This document shows, piece by piece, positions 18,626 through 26,458 of a stretch of 64,000 nucleotides of DNA (position 1 is the first letter of the stretch; each line of letters starts with the position of its first letter). A program made the position numbers and the translations under genes. This DNA is from Branchiibius hedensis. GTDB taxonomy: Bacteria > Actinomycetota > Actinomycetes > Actinomycetales > Dermatophilaceae. Location of the stretch: NCBI RefSeq assembly GCF_900108585.1, contig NZ_UESZ01000001.1, positions 1,736,001 to 1,800,000 on the forward strand, in the 5' to 3' direction. The notes beneath the pieces were generated by a model, which saw only the letters and a program-made list of their open reading frames with translations, did no database searches and was not told where the DNA came from.

Positions 18626-18751
18626 ACATCTTGGTCACCTCCAAATCACTGATGTCTTGGTCTGGTCAACGAGCCCGGAGAGAGGGCAGGGTCGTCGACA
18701 ATTGATCGCGCCGTCCGTTCCCGAAACAGCCAATGCGGGAACCGTTTCCAT

Positions 18752-19081
18752 TCAGCCGCCCAGGACTGAGCCACCCCAGTTAATCGCGCCATCGGCCAGT
18801 TTCAGGAACAGCGGGAACAGCAACCCGGGAGCGGCAAACACACCGGCAGCCACCAGCGTCCACGCCAAGTGCTGTGCGTTGCCGCCGCCGCCGCGACGCC
18901 GATCCATCAGGTACTTGATGATCGCGAACGCGACCAGCGCCAACGCCACCAACGTCAGCAGCGTGCCGAGGTTCGGCACGGAACTGGTCAGCTTCGACCA
19001 CACGCCGGACCAGGCACCGGACATGTTCGAGGTGGAACCTTCGGCCTGGATGGCCAGGGTCTGGACTTTGGTGATGCGCAC
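18752..19081 (-). CDS. Small two-TM protein of the conjugation cluster (VirB2/TrbC-like by position)
   Basis: GTG 19081 has GGAGGA five bases upstream. The 109-residue product has a polar N-terminus and two membrane segments (LGTLLTLVALALVAFAIIKYL and HLAWTLVAAGVFAAPGLLFPL) separated by a basic Gly-rich loop (RRRGGGG). It ends in a short tail, WGGSVLGG. Pilin-like VirB2/TrbC proteins and small TcpD-like proteins have this shape, but the sequence is too short for a firm family call. It precedes iscB and the VirB6-like gene on the same strand. Confidence 0.55.
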   Translation of the reverse strand: MRITKVQTLAIQAEGSTSNMSGAWSGVWSKLTSSVPNLGTLLTLVALALVAFAIIKYLMDRRRGGGGNAQHLAWTLVAAGVFAAPGLLFPLFLKLADGAINWGGSVLGG

Positions 19082-19229
19082 GAGACTTCCTCCGTGTCGG
19101 TGGTCGGCCCCCTTTTTGCGGCCTCACTGACCTACATGGGCCAGGTCCGCACACCCAGGGTCGAGTTACTGCTTTCCTCGCCTTGTTGGTTGGCGGGCAC
19201 CACCGAGACGCGTCGCACCGATCGGCGGG

Positions 19230-19658
19230 CTAGCGGCGAGGGAGTCTGGGTTGTCCGTCCGGAAAGTAGGCGTGCCGACGAGCAGCCAACCGGTACAGGT
19301 ACAACCGAGACGGTGTCTTGTTGGACTTGCGCAGGTTGTGGCGCGTGCAGAGCATCTGCAGGTTCTCCAACGTGGTCGGGCCGCCCTTGGAGTGCGGGAC
19401 CAGGTGATCGCCGGCGGTCCCACGCGCCCGGCAACGGGGCAGCAACAACGGCTTGTGCTCGCATCGGCCACCGCACCACGCGGAGACGGTCGCTTTGTCC
19501 TGCTGGCTGAACACTCGCAACGGATCCCGCTGGTAACTGCGGTGCGACCGGACTCGACGGACTGCGCACGCCAGCACGATCGACACCACCAGCGCGGCGG
19601 CGCACCACAACGCGCCAGTCGTGTGCGGCCAGCGGTGCAGGAGGGAGTCAACGTTCAC
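19230..19658 (-). CDS. Membrane-anchored HNH endonuclease
   Basis: GTG 19658 lies six bases after a CGTCGCACCGT box. The 142-residue protein has one N-terminal membrane segment (ALWCAAALVVSIVLACAV). Its C-terminal HNH domain includes WCGGRCEHK, AGDHLVPHSKGGPTTLENLQ and LCTRHNLRKSN, so the catalytic Asp-His, Asn and His positions are present. Placing the nuclease next to a membrane anchor in a conjugation cluster suggests action on DNA near the transfer channel, but this is inference. The gap 19082-19229 holds no gene. Confidence 0.75.
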   Translation of the reverse strand: MNVDSLLHRWPHTTGALWCAAALVVSIVLACAVRRVRSHRSYQRDPLRVFSQQDKATVSAWCGGRCEHKPLLLPRCRARGTAGDHLVPHSKGGPTTLENLQMLCTRHNLRKSNKTPSRLYLYRLAARRHAYFPDGQPRLPRR

Positions 19659-19664
19659 CGAGGC

Positions 19665-19674
19665 ACGGTGCGAC
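19665..19674 (-). promoter_or_regulatory. CGTCGCACCGT start-associated box, HNH gene
   Basis: The box is followed by gcctcg and GTG 19658. Confidence 0.6.
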
Positions 19675-19679
19675 GCAAA

Positions 19680-19714
19680 CCAACCGCGCCCGAGTGTTTC
19701 TCGGACGCGGTTGG
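19680..19714. terminator. Hairpin between ssb and the HNH gene
   Basis: CCAACCGCG-c-CCGAG and CTCGG-a-CGCGGTTGG pair over 14 bases around a five-base loop. It lies 21 bases beyond the ssb stop, so it probably ends the ssb transcript. Confidence 0.6.
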
Positions 19715-19735
19715 CGACTGCGGGCTACCCTCCGA

Positions 19736-20239
19736 TCAGAAGTCCTGCCCGCCGGTGTACGCGGGCTGCGACGCTGCGACCGGCGCGGCCTGCTGAACGG
19801 GCTGCGGCTGCGCGTACTGCTGCCCAGCGGGAGCGGCCGAAGCCTGCTGGGCCTGTGCGTTTCCCGACGCGCCGCCCGCGGGGGCGTTACGGGTGATCGC
19901 GGCCGTGGCGTTCGCCAGAGACACTCCCACCGTCTCGGCGTCGATCTCGAAGTAGGTGATCTTGGCACCGTCCTTCTCGACGACGTTCGACTTCAACTTG
20001 CCGGTGACGATGACGGCGTTGCCCTTGCGCAGGGACGCGGCGACGTTCTCGCCGAGCTTGCGCCAGGCCGAGACGCGCAGAAAGACGGTGTCGCCGTCAA
20101 CCCAGGCGCCCGAGTCCCGATCGAACTTCCGGTCCGTGCTCGCCACCGTGAAGCTGGTGACGGCGACACCGGACTGCAGGAAGCGGGTCTCCGGGTCGCT
20201 GGTCAGGTTGCCGGCGATGTTGATGGTGTTGCTGCTCAT
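19736..20239 (-). CDS. ssb: Single-stranded DNA-binding protein
   Basis: ATG 20239, with AAAGGA nine bases upstream, gives 167 residues beginning MSSNTINIAGNLTSDPE. The OB-fold follows (FTVASTDRKFD, DTVFLRVSAWRKLGENVAASLRKGNAVIVTGKL). The C-terminus is a Gln/Ala/Pro-rich tail ending in GGQDF, a variant of the usual acidic DDDIPF tip. SSB coats single strands during replication and transfer. A CGTCGCACCGT box lies 59 bases upstream and could open a short in-frame extension from GTG 20293. Bases 20308-20494 further upstream hold no gene. Confidence 0.93.
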   Translation of the reverse strand: MSSNTINIAGNLTSDPETRFLQSGVAVTSFTVASTDRKFDRDSGAWVDGDTVFLRVSAWRKLGENVAASLRKGNAVIVTGKLKSNVVEKDGAKITYFEIDAETVGVSLANATAAITRNAPAGGASGNAQAQQASAAPAGQQYAQPQPVQQAAPVAASQPAYTGGQDF

Positions 20240-20297
20240 TCGAGGATTCCTTTGGTAGAGGCACTGCACTTGGTCGGCGGGTTTGCCTTCCACCCCT

Positions 20298-20307
20298 ACG
20301 GTGCGAC
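20298..20307 (-). promoter_or_regulatory. CGTCGCACCGT box upstream of ssb, atypical spacing
   Basis: This copy has four bases before GTG 20293 instead of six. The accepted ssb start is 54 bases further on. Confidence 0.5.
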
Positions 20308-20494
20308 GAGGTTCCTCATAGGCCGGCGACTCGAACTAGACCCAGCGCCGGACCCGGGCCTGCTCGCCGTCGCATGTAACTTCTACGTGATGGGCACTGA
20401 GGCGGGAAGCGCCCGGCTTCAGCCTTGACGAGGTAGAGCCCAAGCGGGTCTGGGTTGGCTGGTTTCGATCATGCTTGCGCCTCGCAGGTGCCCG

Positions 20495-21043
20495 CTAAAG
20501 GGTCGGGGCTGGCCCGCTCCGATTCGGGCCAACAGTCAACCTCACCCCGGCGTTGACTGAGCCGGAAGCACCACCCTGACGGTAGCTGATGATGAGTCCG
20601 TCGACCGTGACCACATCGTTCGGATTATCACTCGCGAGTTCTACGTAAATTACGCGTCGCTGCCCACCGGGCACCGAAGGCGCAGGCGAGGGCTCAAATG
20701 GTTTCCACACGAAACCGATTCCCCGCTGGTCAGCTTGTGCGTCCGTCAGCACCTGCCAGTTCGTGACATGGACAGATTTGCTTGCTGACCGTACTGAGGA
20801 GATTGTCACTACGGTCGACGAGGTGTTCTGGACGGTAGCGGACTCATCGGCAATGCGACCGTTCCACAACAACAGCGGGGTCGTAACGTCTGCTCCAGCG
20901 TCCTGTCTGACCAACGAGTGCAACGAGTTGTCGCTAGCATCCCTCGATGCTTGACTCGCCTGCCAACCGACCATTGCTATGACGGCAACTGCCACCGCAA
21001 TGACAGCCACGGCCAATCGACTCTTAGCTCCCACGAATCTCAA
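20495..21043 (-). CDS. Membrane-anchored extracellular protein, unknown
   Basis: This 182-residue protein has one N-terminal hydrophobic segment (LAVAVIAVAVAVIAMVGW). An extracellular beta-rich domain without Cys follows, ending in PNRSGPAPTL. No family is recognised. The central stretch (TVVTISSVRSASKSVHVTNWQVL) looks like an immunoglobulin-like fold, which is only an impression. It overlaps the stop of the upstream secreted protein gene by 20 bases, so the two are co-translated. Base composition here is visibly lower in GC than in the flanking replication genes. Confidence 0.6.
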   Translation of the reverse strand: MRFVGAKSRLAVAVIAVAVAVIAMVGWQASQASRDASDNSLHSLVRQDAGADVTTPLLLWNGRIADESATVQNTSSTVVTISSVRSASKSVHVTNWQVLTDAQADQRGIGFVWKPFEPSPAPSVPGGQRRVIYVELASDNPNDVVTVDGLIISYRQGGASGSVNAGVRLTVGPNRSGPAPTL

Positions 21044-22292
21044 CTGAATAGGCGTCGTTAGACGCGAAGTAGTCGTTCCGGCCGCACAGGAATAGTACGC
21101 GACCGTTCACTAAAGCAAAGTCTGCCTTAGCAGTCCCACTAAATCCAGTCTCGGCGGAAAGCTTAATGCCAATCTCGGGAATGGTGACGGCGTTTGTCCA
21201 GGTCGTAGCAGAGGATGAAGTTTTCTCGACTGGGCGGCCATAACCACCCCCGACATACCTGCGGCAGTGTGAAAATGCTGTCGCAGCCTGCGTGTCCTGG
21301 CTGCTGCCGCCAATCCACTTGTAGGCGCGAACTTCGTACCAAGTGTTGACGTAACCTGAGCCGCCGTCATCGAAGACGAGGAACTTACCGTACTGCATAC
21401 CAGTGCGAGCGTAGCGGATCCCCGGCGTATGGAAGCTCGGGAACGGCATAGTAACCGTACTCGATTCGACTGAATGTCCGGACGACGAAAACCCGGTGTA
21501 TTTGTCGTCACTCACCGCTACACCCAAGGTCGAAGTGCTGGACTTCTCATAGGTCCAGTAAGCCGAATAGCCGGACGCTCCCGTGGTGCTGCTGAGGTCA
21601 CCGACGATGACCTCCTTTGTTCCCAAGTTCGCGACGAGACTGCTGCCCTGGGCAAATGGTTGGACGCTCCTTGTTGTGGGTGTACTGCCGGTTCGGCCCT
21701 GGGCCTTAACCCCCAGCCGCAGGACTAAGCCCTGGTTGGTTGGACTGCCTGTGAAGGCAGTTGAGCGCTGCGTAGTCGCCTCAGCAAAGCGGTGCGCCGA
21801 CCCGACTGACGCCTCGCTCGCGGGGTCCGGCTCGGACGCAAACGAGAGACTTTCACCATCAGATGTGTGATGGACGTAGATCGTCGTGGCGTAGACGCTG
21901 AGTTGCTGTTTGCTGGACGCGACCACGTCGACGTTGATCTCCGACGATTGCTGCGCGGGGTCGGCAACGCCAGAGAGGTCTCCCGCGGCCACGGACAGTC
22001 GGAACGCGCCGTTGTCGCCACTTGTGGCGGTAGCAATCTGCTGAAGCCGCAGTGACTTGCCCCCAACAGGAATTGACTGCGGCCACGCCAGAAGCTGAAC
22101 GCGGGTGCCGCTCGCCGCCGAGCCATCTGATCCGAGGATTCGACCCGCCAGTAGAGCGTCTCGGGACGCGATTGGGGTGATGGCTGTGGCGGTGGAAGGC
22201 AACAACGAGATCGCAGCGGCGGCGACGACTGGAACGACTGTGACAAGTCCAAGCGTTTTCAAGGCAACCACCTTTGAGGCATCAATTCTCAC
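21024..22292 (-). CDS. Large secreted protein with N-terminal carboxypeptidase-regulatory-like domain
   Basis: A signal peptide (TLGLVTVVPVVAAAAISLLPSTATA) leads into LLAGRILGSDGSAASGTRVQLLAWP. This is the first strand set of the CarboxypepD-regulatory/SpaA-like beta sandwich common in actinobacterial surface proteins. The second half (TYEKSSTSTLGVAVSDDKYTGF and later FALVNGRVLFLCGRNDYF) is unfamiliar, aromatic-rich and contains two Cys. There is no sorting signal or C-terminal membrane anchor. With the downstream membrane-anchored gene and the nearby sortase it may form a surface module of the element, for example for mating contact or exclusion. That role is inference. Confidence 0.65.
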   Translation of the reverse strand: MRIDASKVVALKTLGLVTVVPVVAAAAISLLPSTATAITPIASRDALLAGRILGSDGSAASGTRVQLLAWPQSIPVGGKSLRLQQIATATSGDNGAFRLSVAAGDLSGVADPAQQSSEINVDVVASSKQQLSVYATTIYVHHTSDGESLSFASEPDPASEASVGSAHRFAEATTQRSTAFTGSPTNQGLVLRLGVKAQGRTGSTPTTRSVQPFAQGSSLVANLGTKEVIVGDLSSTTGASGYSAYWTYEKSSTSTLGVAVSDDKYTGFSSSGHSVESSTVTMPFPSFHTPGIRYARTGMQYGKFLVFDDGGSGYVNTWYEVRAYKWIGGSSQDTQAATAFSHCRRYVGGGYGRPVEKTSSSATTWTNAVTIPEIGIKLSAETGFSGTAKADFALVNGRVLFLCGRNDYFASNDAYSVEIRGS

Positions 22293-22390
22293 AACCTGCT
22301 GCAGAACCTAACAGTGAAGTTGGCGCTGTGACCGGCCCACCAGATCTTGGGGGCAAACTTCCAGGTTCTTGCCAGGTTTGGCGCTTTCCG

Positions 22391-23065
22391 CTAGCCGGTC
22401 TTCGTGCGCGAACCGACCAGGACTGCATGAACGACGTACCGTTCCCGTGCGCTGAACTCCGGGTGGCAACTGGACATCGTCAGCATCGCCACCGTTGGCT
22501 GAGCGCCGGGCTTGCCTGGCACCGGGTCGAATACGGCAACATCTGTTGGCTGCACGACCTCGTGACTGGTGACCTTGTAGGTGTAGGTGTCCGTGGCGGT
22601 TTCAACCGTGATGAGGTCGCCTGCCCGTAGCGTCGCGATTAGGTTGAACGGCTTGTCGTGCGTGGTTCGATGCCCGGCGACAGCGAAGTTGCCGACCTGG
22701 CCCGGCATCGCCGACCCCGCCGCGTGGCCGATGCCGGCGGCCAACTCATCCAGGTTCGCGCCTTGCACGATCGGCTGGATCCAGTCCGCCCCGAACCGCG
22801 GCACCCGCATGATCGCGAACGGGGTGCCGTAGGCGTCCGGTTGAGCCATGACTCGCGGGTCGTTGCCCGGTTCGGCAGTGCCGCCGTTCTTCCACTGCCG
22901 CTGTAGAGCCTTGACCTCGTCGGAATGTTCCTGTGCCGCAACCACGTTCGTACCCCACAACTGCCACGCCAGGACTCCACCGCAGGTCAGACTGATCGCC
23001 AGTAGGACTGCGCACGCCGACCACAACCCGGCAGCCAGTGGGTCGCGCCGCAACCAGGCAATCAC
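22391..23065 (-). CDS. Class E sortase
   Basis: The 224-residue protein has one N-terminal membrane segment (LWSACAVLLAISLTCGGVLAW). The sortase core includes VGNFAVAGHRTTHDKPF with the catalytic His, and LTMSSCHPEFSARERYVV with the catalytic Cys and the Arg pair. TMSSCHP-x-x-S-x-R-x-R is the class E form found in high-GC actinobacteria. It would cleave a sorting signal and attach a protein to peptidoglycan or build a pilus. No LPxTG or LAxTG substrate is seen in this window. GTG 23065 overlaps the exonuclease stop by four bases (GTGA). Confidence 0.9.
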   Translation of the reverse strand: MIAWLRRDPLAAGLWSACAVLLAISLTCGGVLAWQLWGTNVVAAQEHSDEVKALQRQWKNGGTAEPGNDPRVMAQPDAYGTPFAIMRVPRFGADWIQPIVQGANLDELAAGIGHAAGSAMPGQVGNFAVAGHRTTHDKPFNLIATLRAGDLITVETATDTYTYKVTSHEVVQPTDVAVFDPVPGKPGAQPTVAMLTMSSCHPEFSARERYVVHAVLVGSRTKTG

Positions 23066-23721
23066 AGACGGGCGCTGGCGTCGAGGCGCGGAATCTGCCT
23101 GCGCCCCAACAGGAATGGCACCAGCCGGTATGTCCCGTCGGCGTCGCTAGCCACGTAGGCGCGACGCTGGGTCTGACTCAACTCGTGCATCCTGGTCCGG
23201 TCGACCGACAGCAGCGGCTCTCCCAGGCAGTGCTCGGCGAACGGCTTCAACGACCACGGCACCCCGAGGGCTTGCGCGAACGGCTTGGCCACATAGGCCA
23301 GGTCGGTGTGCCGATCTCGCCCGTCGACCAGCGCCCGGTAGCCGCCGTCGAATCCGGGGCACGGGTCGTACTTGGGCACGATCGCCGGGTCGAGCACCAG
23401 GTCGTAGGGAACGTCGATGCCGTGCACCGCAGCCCTGGCCGCCAGGAACGGCAGGTCGAACACCGAACCGTTCCAGGTCACCAGGTGCTCGTGCGCGTCC
23501 AGCATCGAGATGAGTTCCATGGTGTCGGCCAGCACGCTGGCCTCGTCGCCGGTGAACACTTCGTGGAAGTCCTTGCCGCAGAACGCGACATCGGTGACCG
23601 GCGTGTGGCCAGGGTCCAGTCCGCGCGGGCCGAGTCCAGCGGCTCGCTCTGCTTCGGTCAGCGGACTGGTGTCGGTTTCGATGTCGAGCGCGACGTAGGT
23701 CGTCTTGGCGGGTCGGGACAT
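23062..23721 (-). CDS. DnaQ-fold 3'-5' exonuclease (DEDD type)
   Basis: Residues 9-14 (ALDIETD) give the ExoI Asp-x-Glu, VTWNGSVFDLPFL gives ExoII with Asp, and YVASDADGTYRL near the C-terminus gives ExoIII. The 219-residue protein is a single domain, resembling the PolB-like exonuclease group found in phages and plasmids. It could proofread for the DnaE polymerase encoded upstream or trim transfer intermediates. ATG 23721 overlaps the stop of the GHKL ATPase gene by one base, so the three genes from 25742 to 22391 form a tight operon. Confidence 0.85.
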   Translation of the reverse strand: MSRPAKTTYVALDIETDTSPLTEAERAAGLGPRGLDPGHTPVTDVAFCGKDFHEVFTGDEASVLADTMELISMLDAHEHLVTWNGSVFDLPFLAARAAVHGIDVPYDLVLDPAIVPKYDPCPGFDGGYRALVDGRDRHTDLAYVAKPFAQALGVPWSLKPFAEHCLGEPLLSVDRTRMHELSQTQRRAYVASDADGTYRLVPFLLGRRQIPRLDASARL

Positions 23722-25742
23722 TAGGCGGCGTCCTCCTGGTTGTCGTGGTCGTGGTCGGCGTCATGCTGGCGGAACTGGTCAAGCGCCCACAGCCCGTTGG
23801 CGAGTTCCACGAACTGCGCCGACCCAAGCTGCCGTGCGCCATAGCCGCGTGGCAGGTGCGCGTAGCACTGCGGCACCCCGCCGCGCACGGTGGCCCCGGC
23901 CTTCTGTTCCAGTGCCCATCGCTGCAACCGGGTCAACTGGGTCAAGTCGGGGGCGTCCACCAGCGCGTCGCGCACCACAGGGTCGAGCAGTTTGTCGTAG
24001 TCGCTGCGGTGTACCCGGCAGAACACCTCGCCGATGGCGGTCTTGTCCAGGTGCGTCTGCGGGATCGTGGTGAACACGCTGTCGCGGACCAGGCCAAGGT
24101 CGAGCACCCGCACGTCGAGGGTCGACTTCTTGCCTTTGCCGAACCGGCCCGGTGACGGCTTCTTGGCCCCGTTGGCCACGATCGGGCAGCCCAGGTGGTC
24201 TGCCGCCTCGCGCAGCCAGGCGTTGTTGTACCGCGCAAAGCTCTCCCCGACGACGTACAGCCGACCGGACAGCGCGTTGACGCTCGCGGTGTCCATCGGC
24301 TGCGCATCGTCGCCGCCGGGCAGCCAGGTCTGGAAGATGGTCGTGGTTGTGCGGGTCGGGCGCACCACCTTCGAGCGGAACTCCTCGAAGGTCCACGTCG
24401 TAATCTGGTTCTCGCCCGGTCCGTACGGCAAGTAGCCGATGTAGCCGCAGGGCTGGTCCACCACGACGTACCGCTGCGTGGAGCCCGCCCCGGCCGAGAC
24501 CAGGTGGGCGTTGATCCGCAGGTATTTCACCTGCTCAACGCTGCCGTCGGTGACGACGGCGACGGTGTTCGCGCCGGAGGTCAGAAACACCCGGACCTGA
24601 TCGGAAACGGTGTCGTGGACCCGCGACCTCACCGCGCCCTGGTGATCGAGGTTGCTGCTGCGCAGCACGAACCCGCTGCCGGTACGGCGTTCCACGACCG
24701 TTCCGGCGAACGCTGGGTCGCCCCGGTCCCAGGTCTTGATTCCCCGCCAGGTCACCTGCACCGGCGCGGTGTCGATCAGGGGCGCCGGGTTGTCCATCGT
24801 GTCCGCCAGGGCGTTGACTAACGTCCCGATATCGCGGGTCGCTTCCAACAGGACCGCGTCGGTGTCGGCGGTGTCCCGGATGCTTTCCCGCGCCGGCGCC
24901 GGGCGGACCGCGCCCAACGGCAATGTGATGATCAGCCCGGTCAGGTAGGACTTCACGGGGACACCACAGTTGCCCAGCGACTCGGCCAGCGCGTTCCGCT
25001 GCCGACTGGTCAGCGGGTAGCGGACACCGCCCATCACCACCGCCGGAGTTTGATCCCGCACCAGGGTCACCGTGCCTGACAGGCGGATGCCCGAGTCCAG
25101 CGTGCAGACGTTGAGCACGCCGTCGAACTCGACCGAGCCGGTCGGCAGCCACTTACTTACCGACTCGACCGCTTGCGCCAACGTGAGCGCGCTGCGCTCC
25201 ATCGGGACCCGCACGGTCACCCCGTTCGGCGAACCTGTCGGTGCTGCGTTCACCAGGATGCTTACCTGACTCACGCCCTCCGGCGACAGTGACATCATCG
25301 CGACGGTGCGGCGGTCGTCTTTGACGCCTTCCGCAGTGAAGGTTGGCGTCACGGCGTGCGCAGACTTCGCGCCGAGTCCGAACCCGCCGATCTGCTCGGT
25401 GGTTTCCCGCTTGTCGGAACCGCCGAAGCTAGAGAACGTGCGGATCAGTCCGCCGCGGTCCAAACCCAGACCGGTATCGGTGACCACCAGTACGCACCGC
25501 GGCCGGCCGTCCGGGCCGGCGTCGGCATCCAGCACTTCAACACGCACCGGTTCGTGCTGCCCGGCGGCGAAGTGCGAATCGACCGCGTTGCAGATGAGTT
25601 CGCGGGTGACGGCGGCCACCGGATCGCTGTAGAGGGCGTACAGCGCCTCCATCAGCACCGGAGTCGCGGAAGCGTCGAAGGTGGCCGTGGTGGTGTCCGG
25701 GGTCGTAACGTCGAGGACTGGCTGGCTGGTGAACGGATTCAT
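23721..25742 (-). CDS. rIIA-like GHKL-family ATPase
   Basis: ATG 25742 follows a CGTCGCACCGT box by six bases and removes seven shadow residues. The 673-residue protein opens with a GHKL/HSP90-type ATP site. The N-box is VTRELICNAVDSH, with Glu and Asn. VLVVTDTGLGLD is the Asp-x-Gly-x-Gly block and IGGFGLGAKSAHAV the glycine lid. This spacing matches phage T4 rIIA, whose family is involved in resisting host exclusion systems such as Rex. About 500 C-terminal residues are not recognised. Its presence with a dNMP kinase and DnaE gives the arm a strongly phage-like look. Confidence 0.75.
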   Translation of the reverse strand: MNPFTSQPVLDVTTPDTTTATFDASATPVLMEALYALYSDPVAAVTRELICNAVDSHFAAGQHEPVRVEVLDADAGPDGRPRCVLVVTDTGLGLDRGGLIRTFSSFGGSDKRETTEQIGGFGLGAKSAHAVTPTFTAEGVKDDRRTVAMMSLSPEGVSQVSILVNAAPTGSPNGVTVRVPMERSALTLAQAVESVSKWLPTGSVEFDGVLNVCTLDSGIRLSGTVTLVRDQTPAVVMGGVRYPLTSRQRNALAESLGNCGVPVKSYLTGLIITLPLGAVRPAPARESIRDTADTDAVLLEATRDIGTLVNALADTMDNPAPLIDTAPVQVTWRGIKTWDRGDPAFAGTVVERRTGSGFVLRSSNLDHQGAVRSRVHDTVSDQVRVFLTSGANTVAVVTDGSVEQVKYLRINAHLVSAGAGSTQRYVVVDQPCGYIGYLPYGPGENQITTWTFEEFRSKVVRPTRTTTTIFQTWLPGGDDAQPMDTASVNALSGRLYVVGESFARYNNAWLREAADHLGCPIVANGAKKPSPGRFGKGKKSTLDVRVLDLGLVRDSVFTTIPQTHLDKTAIGEVFCRVHRSDYDKLLDPVVRDALVDAPDLTQLTRLQRWALEQKAGATVRGGVPQCYAHLPRGYGARQLGSAQFVELANGLWALDQFRQHDADHDHDNQEDAA

Positions 25743-25748
25743 ACCTGT

Positions 25749-25758
25749 ACGGTGCGAC
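25749..25758 (-). promoter_or_regulatory. CGTCGCACCGT start-associated box, rIIA-like gene
   Basis: The box reads GTCGCACCGT on the minus strand and is followed by acaggt and ATG 25742. Confidence 0.6.
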
Positions 25759-25786
25759 GGCACTTCGCCGAGAACCGGTCCTTCAG

Positions 25787-26371
25787 CTAGAGGTGTGCCT
25801 TCCAGCCTGCCAGCGACATGGCATCGAGCAACTCGACCAGTCGGCCGGCGAGGTCAGTCACGCTGCCGTCGTTGACGACCGTGGCCTCCACCATGCCTTC
25901 CGGCAACGGCTGCTCGGTCACATGCCGCACCGCCGGCCCGACCCCTGGACGCATTACCCGGATGACAACGCCACCCAGGTCGTGCACGGCCTGCGCTTCG
26001 CTGGCCATTCGCACGTCGGAGACCACGAACCGCTCCCCCGGACCGCGCGCAGCGAACCGGGCCCGCAAGGCTCCTACCCACACCAACGGGTCGAGATGCT
26101 GTCGGCAACCAGACCCAACCTGGATTAGCAGACGGCGCAACTCCGCAGCATCCACCGGGTCGGCCTTGATGCCTTCCCAGCCGACGGCGTCTACGCGCTG
26201 GGAAAGCCGAAATCCGGACGGCATCAAGGGGTCCAGATCGTAGGCGATGGCACGCATCGGATCGGCCAACGCAACCTGCGTGTAGCCGTAGGGCTTCAAG
26301 CAGGCCGCGGCCGTGTCTTTGCCTGACCGGGCGTACCCGGACAGGCCGATCAGTGTGGGAAAGTCACTCAC
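25787..26371 (-). CDS. Deoxynucleoside monophosphate kinase (phage gp1-like)
   Basis: GTG 26371 is set by the upstream box and gives 194 residues. PTLIGLSGYARSGKDTAAACL is a P-loop of the form typical of phage-type dNMP kinases. It is followed by VALADPMRAIAYDLDPLMP, the substrate-side block. A DVRMASEAQAVHDLGGVVIRVMRPG segment matches the LID/base-binding region. The enzyme phosphorylates dNMPs to feed replication of a phage or large plasmid. It lies between the rIIA-like gene and dnaE, each with its own box. Confidence 0.82.
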   Translation of the reverse strand: MSDFPTLIGLSGYARSGKDTAAACLKPYGYTQVALADPMRAIAYDLDPLMPSGFRLSQRVDAVGWEGIKADPVDAAELRRLLIQVGSGCRQHLDPLVWVGALRARFAARGPGERFVVSDVRMASEAQAVHDLGGVVIRVMRPGVGPAVRHVTEQPLPEGMVEATVVNDGSVTDLAGRLVELLDAMSLAGWKAHL

Positions 26372-26377
26372 TCGTGC

Positions 26378-26387
26378 ACGGTGCGAC
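26378..26387 (-). promoter_or_regulatory. CGTCGCACCGT start-associated box, dNMP kinase gene
   Basis: The box is followed by gcacga and GTG 26371. No Shine-Dalgarno triplet is present in the spacer. Confidence 0.6.
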
Positions 26388-26458
26388 GCAGCGCTTGCTA
26401 CGTCGCACAGGCTTCGCACGAACAGACGAGACCGATTGCGGCGTCCCGGCGCTGCCGA

